Shown one piece after another: positions 27,531 to 35,599 of a stretch of 64,000 nucleotides of DNA; position 1 is the first letter of the stretch, and each line of letters opens with the position of its first letter. Under the pieces are notes generated by a model, which saw nothing but the letters and a program-made list of their open reading frames with translations, did not search any database and had not been told where the DNA came from. A program made the translations under genes and the position numbers. Source of the DNA: Bacteroidales bacterium (GTDB taxonomy: Bacteria > Bacteroidota > Bacteroidia > Bacteroidales > P3); contig JAILAT010000013.1 of NCBI GenBank assembly GCA_024681475.1, forward strand, positions 62,001 to 126,000, given 5' to 3'.

Positions 27531-28286
27531 TTAGATGTGTTCCTCCACACCACGAAAATGAACATTCAATTCGTGTAGATGCTCCAGAAGCGTTCCCAAG
27601 GGTGTACCTTCTGTCATCTTTGCAAAGGCATTGACATCCTTTGGGAAGCATTTTCCACCATAACCAAACTTACCATCAGGACCAGGAACATAAGTGTGAG
27701 TATCGTTGATATAACCAGAGAGAAGAATGCCAGTATGGACTTTGCGCCAGTCTGCGCCCATCTTTTCACAATACTCACGGCAGGCATTGAAATAAGTTAC
27801 CTTGTATGCACCAAACACGTTGTGCATATATTTTGTCAACTCAGCCTCAAGAGGAGTCATCACGGTAAACTTCTTGCCCACAAAAATCTTGGTAAGCAGC
27901 TCATGTGCTCCCGTGAACACCATAGTCTGCTTCTTGAAATCCTCGATGTGGGTGCGCTCGGTTAGAAACTCAGGCATATAGCACACCTGATGGCCGGTCT
28001 CCTTTGAAAGGCGGTCGCTGGTACCCGGAAGGATGGTAGTACGCACGAACACGGGGACATCGGGGAGCTTCTTAATCAGCTCCATCATAAGACGCAAATC
28101 CTGTGTGCCATCGTCTTCGGTGGGCACATGAATCTGCAAGAAAGCAATATCGATGTTGCTTAAATCATCATTATATCCCTTAGGAGGGTCACTGATAAAA
28201 AGTTTACATTCCGGGTTGTTATGTTCCAACCAATCTTTGAGGGCTCCACCGACAAAGCCACAACCAATTATTCCAACGTTAATCAT
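27531..28286 (-). CDS. short UDP-glucose/GDP-mannose dehydrogenase-family protein lacking the C-terminal domain
   Basis: 251 residues from the ATG at 28286; an upstream ATG at 28340 adds 18 non-family residues. The NAD motif GIIGCGFVGGAL opens the protein. FVRTTILPGTSDRL, PEFLTERTHIEDF and the catalytic Cys block GYGGKCFPKDVNAF are all present. Normal nucleotide-sugar dehydrogenases continue for another 150 or so residues with a UDP-binding domain; here the protein stops soon after the Cys block. The frame ends cleanly, so this may be a distinct short family. Whether it oxidises a nucleotide sugar is uncertain. Confidence 0.75.
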   Translation of the reverse strand: MINVGIIGCGFVGGALKDWLEHNNPECKLFISDPPKGYNDDLSNIDIAFLQIHVPTEDDGTQDLRLMMELIKKLPDVPVFVRTTILPGTSDRLSKETGHQVCYMPEFLTERTHIEDFKKQTMVFTGAHELLTKIFVGKKFTVMTPLEAELTKYMHNVFGAYKVTYFNACREYCEKMGADWRKVHTGILLSGYINDTHTYVPGPDGKFGYGGKCFPKDVNAFAKMTEGTPLGTLLEHLHELNVHFRGVEEHI

Positions 28287-28488
28287 TGTGATTATTTTTA
28301 TTATGTTATTTTTTTTCGCCTGTTCGGGCTCATGCTGCAATTCATTCGTTCATCATTTCAAGTTTTGATAACTGATGTTTTATATGTCAATATGCCAGTC
28401 AAGCTGCCTTTTGCAACAAAATTGCAATTATCATGATGTGCATGGTCGCTTCGGATCAAATCTTGGCTCAGAAAGGCAATGTAAATGA
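28287..28488. other. non-coding gap upstream of the HNH remnant
   Basis: About 200 A+T-rich bases with no supported ORF. The pieces ttttgcaa and ttgcaatt form a small palindromic cluster near 28411-28428. No clear promoter for either strand is visible. Confidence 0.35.
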
Positions 28489-28751
28489 ATGCCTTATACG
28501 GAAGAAGAACTTAATCGAATTCTTGCTAAAGGTGATAAGGTACGCGGTAAAGACCCCGATTTAATCGCAAAGATGCTTGCGGTAATGGGATTTATCGTCA
28601 CAGCTATGGTAAAGAAACTCCAATAGGTTGGGAAGTTGACCACTTAAATTCTAAAGAGTATGGTAGCACTAACTGTTGTAGGAACATGAAACCTCTGCAA
28701 AGTAGTGAGAATTCTAGAAAAGGTGCAACTTATCCATACAAGAAAAAGTAA
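28489..28751 (+). pseudogene. small HNH endonuclease gene with a one-base frameshift
   Basis: On the plus strand, against all its neighbours, an ATG at 28489 begins MPYTEEELNRILAKGDK and VRGKDPD. The frame then shifts by one base near the short T-run at 28560-28562. The continuing frame reads RKDACGNGIYRHSYGKETP, then GWEVDHLNSKEYGS and NMKPLQSSENSRKG, ending at 28751. The DH / N / NxxPLQ arrangement is that of small HNH nucleases. Adding one base in the T-run would restore about 87 residues. It may be a decayed mobile-element or toxin-like gene, or a sequencing error. Confidence 0.75.
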
Positions 28752-28768
28752 GTTTACTCTACCTAATT

Positions 28769-28799
28769 AATCGGTTGTGTTACAGCACAACCGATTTTC
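28769..28799 (+). terminator. rho-independent terminator after the HNH remnant
   Basis: An 11-base perfect stem (AATCGGTTGTG / CACAACCGATT, 28769-28779 with 28786-28796) has a 6-base loop, and a short T-rich tract follows. It lies 17 bases after the HNH stop codon on the plus strand. It may also work for minus-strand transcription from capE, though no strong T-run is seen on that side. Confidence 0.65.
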
Positions 28800-28808
28800 T
28801 TGGTCATT

Positions 28809-29855
28809 TTATACTAAATTGGGGATACCATTCAGCTCGTTCTGGATATACTCTAGGCTAGCTATCTTCACTTTAGTCTCTTCGAGGTTCAAGCGTTTCG
28901 TATTATCACTGTTAAACTCCTCGATTGTAGCACGTTTGATATCTCCTTCCTTGAAAAACTTGTCATAATTCAAGTCGCGGTTGTCAGCAGGTACAGCGTA
29001 GAAGTTACCCATATCAATTGCTTTAGCAGCTTCTTCCTTGGTGAGGAGAGTTTCGTACATTTTCTCTCCGTGCCTAATTCCTATTACTTTAATTTCTTCT
29101 TTCTTGCCACCGAACAACTCACAAACTGCTTCCGCTTGTGTTTGGATGGTACAAGCAGGTGCCTTCTGAACGAGAATATCACCATTTTTACCATTTTCAA
29201 AAGCAAACAATACCAAATCAACAGCCTCTTCGAGAGACATAATGAAACGAGTCATCTTAGGCTCAGTCAACGTAATGGGATTACCCTTACGGATCTGGTC
29301 AATCCAGAGCGGAATTACCGAACCGCGACTGCACATCACGTTGCCATAACGGGTGCAGCAAATCTTGGTGTCGCCACTCAGGCGACTCTTGGCTACGGCA
29401 ATCTTCTCCTCAATGGCTTTGGTGATACCCATAGCGTTGATGGGGTAGGCGGCCTTGTCAGTACTGAGGCAGATGACACACTTCACTCCAGCAGCGATGG
29501 CAGCATCCAATACATTGTCCGTACCAATCACGTTAGTTTTCACTGCTTCCATCGGGAAGAACTCGCAGCTGGGTACCTGCTTCAGGGCGGCGGCATGAAA
29601 CACATAATCAACGCCTTGCATAGCGTAGCGCAGCGTGCTCTTGTTACGCACGTCACCTATGTAGAACTTAATCTTGTTAGACACCTCGGGCATACGGGCT
29701 TGGAAATCGTGACGCATATCGTCTTGCTTCTTCTCGTCACGCGAGAAGATGCGGATCTCTCCAATGTCAGTACGGAGGAACCTGTTTAACACTGCATTAC
29801 CAAAACTACCTGTACCACCGGTGATAAGGAGTACTTTATTCTCAAAAACACTCAT
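28809..29855 (-). CDS. capE: UDP-N-acetylglucosamine 4,6-dehydratase/5-epimerase (CapE/WbjB/FnlA)
   Basis: 348 residues. NAD motif GGTGSFG at residues 13-19, CLSTDKAAYPINAMGITKA with the altered YxxxK region typical of this family, and TRYGNVMCSRGSVIPLW. It converts UDP-GlcNAc to a 4-keto-6-deoxy-L-sugar, the first step to UDP-L-FucNAc. It is the last of three genes (capG, capF, capE in transcription order) that together make UDP-N-acetyl-L-fucosamine. The 182 bases before it hold a scar of capF sequence. Confidence 0.93.
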   Translation of the reverse strand: MSVFENKVLLITGGTGSFGNAVLNRFLRTDIGEIRIFSRDEKKQDDMRHDFQARMPEVSNKIKFYIGDVRNKSTLRYAMQGVDYVFHAAALKQVPSCEFFPMEAVKTNVIGTDNVLDAAIAAGVKCVICLSTDKAAYPINAMGITKAIEEKIAVAKSRLSGDTKICCTRYGNVMCSRGSVIPLWIDQIRKGNPITLTEPKMTRFIMSLEEAVDLVLFAFENGKNGDILVQKAPACTIQTQAEAVCELFGGKKEEIKVIGIRHGEKMYETLLTKEEAAKAIDMGNFYAVPADNRDLNYDKFFKEGDIKRATIEEFNSDNTKRLNLEETKVKIASLEYIQNELNGIPNLV

Positions 29856-29894
29856 AACTATAATTATTCATTAATTGAACACCTATCTCACGTT

Positions 29895-30017
29895 TTAAAC
29901 TTGCTCAAAGAAAGTATCTGGATACGAAGTATCAAACACTTCGTTGTAATACATGAAGAAATGTCCTGTGGCCATTTCGACAGCGAGGCTGAAGAGAGTG
30001 ATGAGCAGAACTCTCAT
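29895..30017 (-). pseudogene. chimeric scar carrying a duplicated 3' end of capF
   Basis: A 40-codon minus-strand frame starts MRVLLITLFSLAVEMATG, which looks like the first strand of a glycosyltransferase. It then continues as MYYNEVFDTSYPDTFFEQV and stops. The second part closely matches the true end of capF (MYCNEVFNPERPDTFFEKV at 30038 onward). DNA similarity is also visible between about 29901-29955 and 30042-30098. It is best read as the leftover of a second capF copy, or of a deletion that fused a neighbouring gene start to a capF tail. Confidence 0.6.
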
Positions 30018-30037
30018 TTACTCTAAGAGGATTTTAA

Positions 30038-31243
30038 TTATACTTTTTCAAAGAATGTATCTGGTCTTTCCGGATTAAAAACCTCGTTACAATACATTAC
30101 CGTCACTAAGTCTTCGATTTCAGAGAGGTTAATGATGTTATGTGTATAGCCAGGGAGCATATGAATAGCTTGTATGTGGTCACCATCGACCTCCCACTCT
30201 AGTACTTTGTCCTCTGGGTCGTTGAGGTTGCGTTGTTGAATGAGTCCGTGACCTTTCACTACGATGAACTGCTCGAACTTAGTGTTGTGCCAGTGCTGAC
30301 CCTTGGTGATGCCCGGCTTGGAGATGTTAATACTCACCTGCCCTGCATTCAGCGTATGCACAAGCTCTGTGAAGGAGCCACGATCATCCACGTTCATCTT
30401 CAGTGGGAAGGCCGTCTTCTCATACGGCAGATAACTCAGATAGGTGCTGTACAGTTTCTTGGCAAAACTACCAGCAGGTATCTCCGGTATCATCAACGTC
30501 TTTGGTTGCTCGGCAAAGCTCTTGAGGTGCTCCACTATCTCACCTAAAGTAACTTTGTGAGTTACAGGACAATAGCGATATCGCCCATCCTCTTTTGGGA
30601 GCACCTCTAATCCCTCAAACTCACACTTATGAACCTTACCTTCCAGTGTAGCTATCATTTCATCCACCAAGTCATCAATATACAGCAGTTCCAATTCAAC
30701 GCTAGGGTCGTTCACTGTATAAGGCAGGTCGTTGGCAAAGGCGTTGCAGAATGTGGCAACTACACTGTTGTAGTTGGGGCGGCACCATTTGCCAAAGAGG
30801 TTCGGGAAGCGGTAAACGTGCACCTCGGCACCCGTCTCTTTACCATAATCCAAAAACAGGTCTTCACCGGCTTTCTTGCTGCGACCATACTCGCTGTTGC
30901 CAAAGCGGCCAGTCAACGATGCCTGCTGACTGCTGGAGAGCATCACTGGGCATGAATTATGGTGCTTCTTCAGTGTATCCAAAAGCGTACTCGCAAAGCC
31001 AAAGTTGCCCTGCAAAAACTCCTCCTGGTTCTGCGGACGGTTAACACCCGCCAAATTGAACACGAAGTCCGCCTCAGCGCACCATCTATCCAGCTCCTCG
31101 GGAGTATTCCTCAAATCATACTCAAAAATCTCTTCTATGGTCAGTTCGGGGAACCTCCTGTCCTTACCATCCTTTATATTCCTTAATATCCAGCACAGGT
31201 TCTTACCCACAAATCCCTTGGCACCTGTTACTAATAATTTCAT
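30038..31243 (-). CDS. capF: UDP-2-acetamido-2,6-dideoxyhexose C3-epimerase/reductase (CapF/WbjC/FnlB)
   Basis: 401 residues in two domains. The N-terminal SDR starts MKLLVTGAKGFVGKNL and has SEYGRSKKAGEDL as its YxxxK site. The C-terminal cupin (about 285-401) has GQHWHNTKFEQFIVV, whose His residues bind metal. CapF epimerises C3 through its cupin domain and reduces C4 using NADPH in the UDP-L-FucNAc pathway. It is 33 bases from capG. All key residues are present. Confidence 0.94.
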   Translation of the reverse strand: MKLLVTGAKGFVGKNLCWILRNIKDGKDRRFPELTIEEIFEYDLRNTPEELDRWCAEADFVFNLAGVNRPQNQEEFLQGNFGFASTLLDTLKKHHNSCPVMLSSSQQASLTGRFGNSEYGRSKKAGEDLFLDYGKETGAEVHVYRFPNLFGKWCRPNYNSVVATFCNAFANDLPYTVNDPSVELELLYIDDLVDEMIATLEGKVHKCEFEGLEVLPKEDGRYRYCPVTHKVTLGEIVEHLKSFAEQPKTLMIPEIPAGSFAKKLYSTYLSYLPYEKTAFPLKMNVDDRGSFTELVHTLNAGQVSINISKPGITKGQHWHNTKFEQFIVVKGHGLIQQRNLNDPEDKVLEWEVDGDHIQAIHMLPGYTHNIINLSEIEDLVTVMYCNEVFNPERPDTFFEKV

Positions 31244-31276
31244 AAAAATCCGTGTTATCCGTTAGATTCGTGTTCG

Positions 31277-32437
31277 TTAAAACTTCCTCCAAACCATCTT
31301 GTTCACCACCCCCACATAACTCTGGATTATCCTCACCACCTTGGTGCTTACATTCTCATCCACATAGTCTGGCACGGGAATGCCTGGCTTGGCATCCTTG
31401 ATCAACTCCACCGCCACATCGACACTCTGCAGGAGGCCCTTGGTGTCAATGCCACTGAGCACAAAGCAGCCTTTGTCGAGGGCTTCGGGTCGCTCGGTGC
31501 TGGTGCGGATGCACACAGCAGGGAAAGGATTACCAACGGAGGTGAAAAAACTGCTCTCCTCGGGCAGGGTGCCGCTGTCGGACACTACACAGAAGGCGTT
31601 CATCTGGAGGCAGTTATAATCATGGAATCCAAGTGGCTCGTGCTGAATCACGCGCTTGTCAAGAATAAATCCACTGGTCTCGAGGCGTTTCTTTGAGCGC
31701 GGATGACAGGAGTAGAGTATGGGCATATCGTATTTCTCAGCCATCTTGTTAACGGCATTGAATAGACTGAGAAAGTTCTTCTCCGTGTCGATATTCTCCT
31801 CACGGTGGGCAGAAAGCAGAATGTACTTGCCTTTCTCTAGCCCCAGACGCTCGTGAATATCGCTTGCCTCAATCTCTTTGAGATTGTTGTGGAGCACCTC
31901 GGCCATAGGAGAGCCTGTGACATAAGTGCGTTCCTTAGGCAGACCTGTATCAGCCAGGTAGCGACGTGCGTGCTCACTGTAAGCCATATTCACATCGCTT
32001 ATGATGTCCACAATACGGCGGTTGGTCTCCTCTGGCAGACACTCGTCTTTGCAGCGGTTACCCGCCTCCATGTGGAAGATGGGGATGTGCAGGCGCTTGG
32101 CACCAATGACGCTGAGGCAGCTGTTGGTATCGCCCAGCACCAGCACGGCATCGGGCTTCACCTCTACCATCAGCTGATAGCTTTTGGCAATGATGTTGCC
32201 CATGGTCTCGCCCAGGTCATTGCCCACGGCCTCCATATACACGTCTGGATCTGCCAACTTCAGGTCCTTGAAAAACACTCCGTTCAGGTTGTAGTCATAG
32301 TTCTGACCAGTGTGTGCCAGCAGACAGTCGAAATATCTGCGGCACTCGTTTATTACCGCCGCCAAGCGGATAATCTCAGGTCGAGTACCCACTATGATAA
32401 GAAGCTTCAGTTTTCCATTATCTTTAAACTTTGCCAT
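31277..32437 (-). CDS. capG: UDP-N-acetyl-6-deoxytalosamine 2-epimerase (CapG/WbjD/FnlC)
   Basis: 386 residues, a non-hydrolysing UDP-GlcNAc 2-epimerase family member. The start LKLLIIVGTRPEIIRLAAV, the HTGQNYDYNL block, HMEAGNRCKDECLPEETNRR and SDSGTLPEESSFF are characteristic. Next to capF and capE it most likely does the last step, converting the C2 configuration to give UDP-L-FucNAc. A general WecB role is less likely given the neighbours. It lies 12 bases from the epimerase gene upstream. Confidence 0.93.
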   Translation of the reverse strand: MAKFKDNGKLKLLIIVGTRPEIIRLAAVINECRRYFDCLLAHTGQNYDYNLNGVFFKDLKLADPDVYMEAVGNDLGETMGNIIAKSYQLMVEVKPDAVLVLGDTNSCLSVIGAKRLHIPIFHMEAGNRCKDECLPEETNRRIVDIISDVNMAYSEHARRYLADTGLPKERTYVTGSPMAEVLHNNLKEIEASDIHERLGLEKGKYILLSAHREENIDTEKNFLSLFNAVNKMAEKYDMPILYSCHPRSKKRLETSGFILDKRVIQHEPLGFHDYNCLQMNAFCVVSDSGTLPEESSFFTSVGNPFPAVCIRTSTERPEALDKGCFVLSGIDTKGLLQSVDVAVELIKDAKPGIPVPDYVDENVSTKVVRIIQSYVGVVNKMVWRKF

Positions 32438-32449
32438 ATTATGTTTTGC

Positions 32450-33493
32450 TTATCCGTAGTATTCTTTATACCACTCTGCAAAGCGTCTAAGTCCTTCGCA
32501 CAGGGTAATCTTGGGTGTAAATCCAAAATCTCTTTCTAGTGCCGTACTATCGGCGTAGGTGATTGGGACATCGCCAGGTTGCATGGGAACTAGCTGCTTG
32601 TGGGCCTCAAAGTCGTAGTCCTGCGGCAGCACATCAGCACGTAAAAGTTCCTCTTGCAAGGTCTGCACAAAGTCAAGGAGGTTTTCGGGTTGGCCTCCGC
32701 CGATGTTATATACAGTATAAGGAGGAATGGGTAGGCCATCCTCGCCTGCGCGTTTGGCTGGAGCCTTACCCATTACTCTTACTATACCTTCTATTATGTC
32801 GTCTACATAGGTGAAGTCTCTTTTGCAGTTGCCATAGTTATATATCTGGATGGTTTCACCACGGAGCAACTTGTTGGTGAAGCCAAAGTAGGCCATGTCG
32901 GGACGTCCAGCAGGGCCATAGACGGTGAAGAATCTGAGTCCAGTACTAGGGATGTTATATAGCTTGCTGTAGCAGTGGGCCATCAGTTCGTTGCTCTTCT
33001 TTGTTGCTGCATAGAGGCTCACGGGATTGTCTACTCTGTCGTCGGTGCTGAACGGAACCTTCTTGTTGCCGCCATACACGCTGGAACTACTAGCATAAAC
33101 CAAATGCTCTACTGGATTGTGACGACAGGCTTCAAGGATATTGTAAAAACCAATTATGTTGCTTTCGATGTAGACATCCGGATTGTCAATACTATAGCGT
33201 ACGCCTGCCTGGGCGGCCAGATTGACAACAATGTCAAATTTATGCTCGGTGAAAAGGCTTTCAACAAGTGCTTTATTGGCTATAGAACCTTTAATGAAAC
33301 TGTATCTATGCTTGGGATTGGCAGCAACTTTCTCATCAATTACCTTTAGACGATATTCTTTTAGAGACGGATCATAGTAATTGCTGAGGTTGTCAAGACC
33401 AACAATCTTGGTCGGCTCCTGACTTTCGAGAAGACGGAGAACAAGATTGGCACCAATGAATCCAGCGGATCCTGTAACAAGAATGCTTTTCAT
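32450..33493 (-). CDS. UDP-glucuronate 4-epimerase-like extended SDR
   Basis: 347 residues from the ATG at 33493; the longer frame from 33547 would overlap ugd by 53 bases. NAD motif GSAGFIG, LAAQAGVRYSIDNPDVYIES, the catalytic Ser/Tyr/Lys (ASSSSVYG and YAATKKSNE) and the RFFTVYGPAGRPDMAYF block are typical of UDP-GlcA 4-epimerases. It would give UDP-galacturonate from the product of the adjacent ugd. The start is 1 base from the ugd stop, so the genes are coupled. Confidence 0.9.
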   Translation of the reverse strand: MKSILVTGSAGFIGANLVLRLLESQEPTKIVGLDNLSNYYDPSLKEYRLKVIDEKVAANPKHRYSFIKGSIANKALVESLFTEHKFDIVVNLAAQAGVRYSIDNPDVYIESNIIGFYNILEACRHNPVEHLVYASSSSVYGGNKKVPFSTDDRVDNPVSLYAATKKSNELMAHCYSKLYNIPSTGLRFFTVYGPAGRPDMAYFGFTNKLLRGETIQIYNYGNCKRDFTYVDDIIEGIVRVMGKAPAKRAGEDGLPIPPYTVYNIGGGQPENLLDFVQTLQEELLRADVLPQDYDFEAHKQLVPMQPGDVPITYADSTALERDFGFTPKITLCEGLRRFAEWYKEYYG

Positions 33494-33494
33494 A

Positions 33495-34796
33495 TCAGTC
33501 GCGACGGAAAATATCTCTTGTATAGACTTTATCCTGCACATCATCAAGGCTGGTGTCGTAACGATTAGCTACTATGGCTTGGCTTTGCTCCTTAAACTTT
33601 TTCAAATCGTTCACCACTAAACTGCCAAAGAATGTGCTTCCGTCCTCCAACGTCGGTTCATAGATAATAACTTCTGCTCCTTTGGCCTTGATTCGTTTCA
33701 TAATACCTTGTATTGCACTTTGGCGGAAGTTATCACTATTGGATTTCATTGTCAGACGATACACTCCAACAATGCAATGATGTTCTTTACCTGCATCGTA
33801 AGCGCTGCTTGCCTCATAGTATCCGGCTTTTCTTAACACAGCATCAGCAATATAGTCCTTTCTGGTGCGATTGCTCTCGACGATAGCACTCATCATGTTC
33901 TGCGGGACATCCTCGTAGTTGGCAAGCAACTGCTTGGTGTCCTTGGGCAGGCAGTAGCCACCGTAACCAAAGCTTGGGTTGTTGTAGTGGGTGCCGATGC
34001 GGGGGTCGAGACCGATGCCGTCGATGATGGATTGGGTGTCCAAGCCCTTCATCTCGGCGTAGGTGTCGAGTTCGTTGAAATAGCTAACGCGCAGGGCGAG
34101 GTATGTGTTGGCAAAGAGCTTGACAGCCTCGGCTTCTTTCATACCTACGAAGAGCGTGGGGACATCAGTCTTGATGGCGGCCTCTTGCAGGAGTTTAGCG
34201 AAGACGTGGGCACGTTCGGTGAGCCAGTCGATATCAGTCAGGGCTTTGATGGCTTCGTTCTCTTCCTTGTACTCGGGACCTGGCATCATTTTAGGTATGC
34301 CGACAATGATGCGGCTGGGATAGAGGTTGTCGTAGAGGGCTTTGCTCTCGCGCAGGAACTCGGGACTGAAGAGCAAATTAAACTTCTTGACCCCTTGCTT
34401 CTGGTATTTGACGTACAGTGAGCGGGTATAGCCCACGGGGATGGTGCTCTTGATGACCATCACAGCATTGGGGTTGACCTTGAGGACTGCATCGATGACT
34501 GCCTCCACGGCGCTGGTGTCGAAGAAGTTCTTCTGACTGTCGTAGTTAGTGGGGGCCGCTATTACCACAAACTCTGCATCGCGATATCCGGATTCTTGAT
34601 CAAGGGTAGCTCGGATACTGAGGGGTTTGTTGGCCAAATAATCCTCTATATAGTCGTCTTGAATAGGCGACTTCTTGTTATTCACCAAGTCAACACGTTC
34701 GGGGACCACATCCACAGCGGTCACATCGTTGTGCTGTGCCAGCAGTGTGGCGATACTCAAGCCTACATAGCCTGTTCCTGCAACGGATATTTTCAT
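33495..34796 (-). CDS. ugd: UDP-glucose 6-dehydrogenase
   Basis: 433 residues with the full three-domain layout. The NAD motif is GTGYVGLS at residues 7-14, [14 protein letters not shown] and [15 protein letters not shown] lie in the middle, and the catalytic Cys is in [17 protein letters not shown]. The C-terminal UDP-binding domain is intact ([17 protein letters not shown]). It oxidises UDP-glucose to UDP-glucuronate. It is the first gene after the locus promoter, about 180 bases downstream of it. Confidence 0.95.
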   Translation of the reverse strand: MKISVAGTGYVGLSIATLLAQHNDVTAVDVVPERVDLVNNKKSPIQDDYIEDYLANKPLSIRATLDQESGYRDAEFVVIAAPTNYDSQKNFFDTSAVEAVIDAVLKVNPNAVMVIKSTIPVGYTRSLYVKYQKQGVKKFNLLFSPEFLRESKALYDNLYPSRIIVGIPKMMPGPEYKEENEAIKALTDIDWLTERAHVFAKLLQEAAIKTDVPTLFVGMKEAEAVKLFANTYLALRVSYFNELDTYAEMKGLDTQSIIDGIGLDPRIGTHYNNPSFGYGGYCLPKDTKQLLANYEDVPQNMMSAIVESNRTRKDYIADAVLRKAGYYEASSAYDAGKEHHCIVGVYRLTMKSNSDNFRQSAIQGIMKRIKAKGAEVIIYEPTLEDGSTFFGSLVVNDLKKFKEQSQAIVANRYDTSLDDVQDKVYTRDIFRRD

Positions 34797-34977
34797 AAAA
34801 ATGTGGAATAATGATTACGTATTTCTTTAACCTACAAAGGGTTGCGAATTGTAAAAGATGGTATTCATCCACGGCGAAAGCCTCCCCAGGCGTATTCTTG
34901 TTAAGCCTCCATTCTCGCCAATTCTCAATGCAGAATGCTGCTTTACAAGTTGTTTGGGGTCACTTTGCAATTCGATT
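34797..34977 (-). other. 5' leader of the polysaccharide operon
   Basis: About 180 bases between the predicted promoter and ugd. It has a small inverted repeat ATTCT/AGAAT near 34912-34930 and G+C-rich blocks (gcctccccaggc at 34881) that could fold. I see no gene for a UpxY/NusG-like antiterminator and no terminator with a T-run. Short ORFs here have no family features. Confidence 0.4.
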
Positions 34978-35010
34978 GCAAAATTACGTTTTTTTTTATT
35001 TACGACCAAA
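34978..35010 (-). promoter_or_regulatory. Bacteroidota-type promoter for the polysaccharide operon
   Basis: On the minus strand, TTTG (35010-35007) is followed after 20 bases by TAATTTTGC (34986-34978). This matches both elements of the Bacteroides primary-sigma consensus with ideal spacing. It points toward ugd and is the only clear promoter seen for the 34-kb operon. Confidence 0.65.
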
Positions 35011-35029
35011 TTTTTTTATGATAATTTAA

Positions 35030-35599
35030 TATAACAATAATTCAATAATATATAAATAGCCGAAATAAAGGGATTTACGGCACCAGAGATTCGCTTGTTT
35101 TTTTCCTCTTCAACGCTCTTATTGTGAGCATTTTTTCTTGGTATCTCACTTTGCAAACCAATTTTTTGACGTCAATTTGCTTGTCAAATTATATATGATG
35201 GAGGATTTTTTAATCATTGAGAGCGCGTACCTCCGGCACGCTGTCTAGTCGATGCAAAGGACCCCAGACTGCAAAAATCGACGTTTTTCTTGTCTGGGGT
35301 TATAGAGAGTAAGCCTCTCCGAGGCTATTAATAGAAGTTCTCATGAATCACTCGAGGGCGGTCTTTCTTCGTCTTCTTATTACTGCAATACTCCTCATCC
35401 TCAGTCAGATATGGGAATACCTTGGGGTTGTATGACTTGCAATTTGAGGATGAATCTACAAGGAGAAAATATTTTTTTAGTGGCACAATAATCTTTGGGG
35501 ATTGGAGTTATTTATTGTTGATCTGGGGATTTGAGGCGTTTTATTATTGATTTCATTTTTATACAGTTATATAATTATAATTTTTCAAACCGCACTTGT
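35030..35599. other. gene-free junction between the polysaccharide locus and core genes
   Basis: About 570 bases with no supported ORF on either strand. It holds the large hairpin at 35261-35300, a small one (AGCCTC/GAGGCT, near 35312-35326) and a GCTC/GAGC repeat near 35115-35129 followed by T-residues. I see no strong promoter for the receptor gene at 35600. The mix of nested palindromes and no genes could be an intergenic repeat element or a decayed mobile-element end. Confidence 0.4.
35261..35300. repeat. nested inverted repeat
   Basis: Nine-base arms ACCCCAGAC (35261-35269) and GTCTGGGGT (35292-35300) enclose a second, A5/T5 stem (35273-35277 with 35284-35288). The arrangement would fold as a two-step hairpin in RNA or as a cruciform. 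No long T-run follows, so it is not a simple terminator. Confidence 0.6.

Noticed and set aside
34690-35009. Two short minus-strand frames in the operon leader, considered as leader peptides
   Set aside because: One overlaps the predicted promoter itself and the other runs into ugd out of frame; no run of regulatory codons is present.
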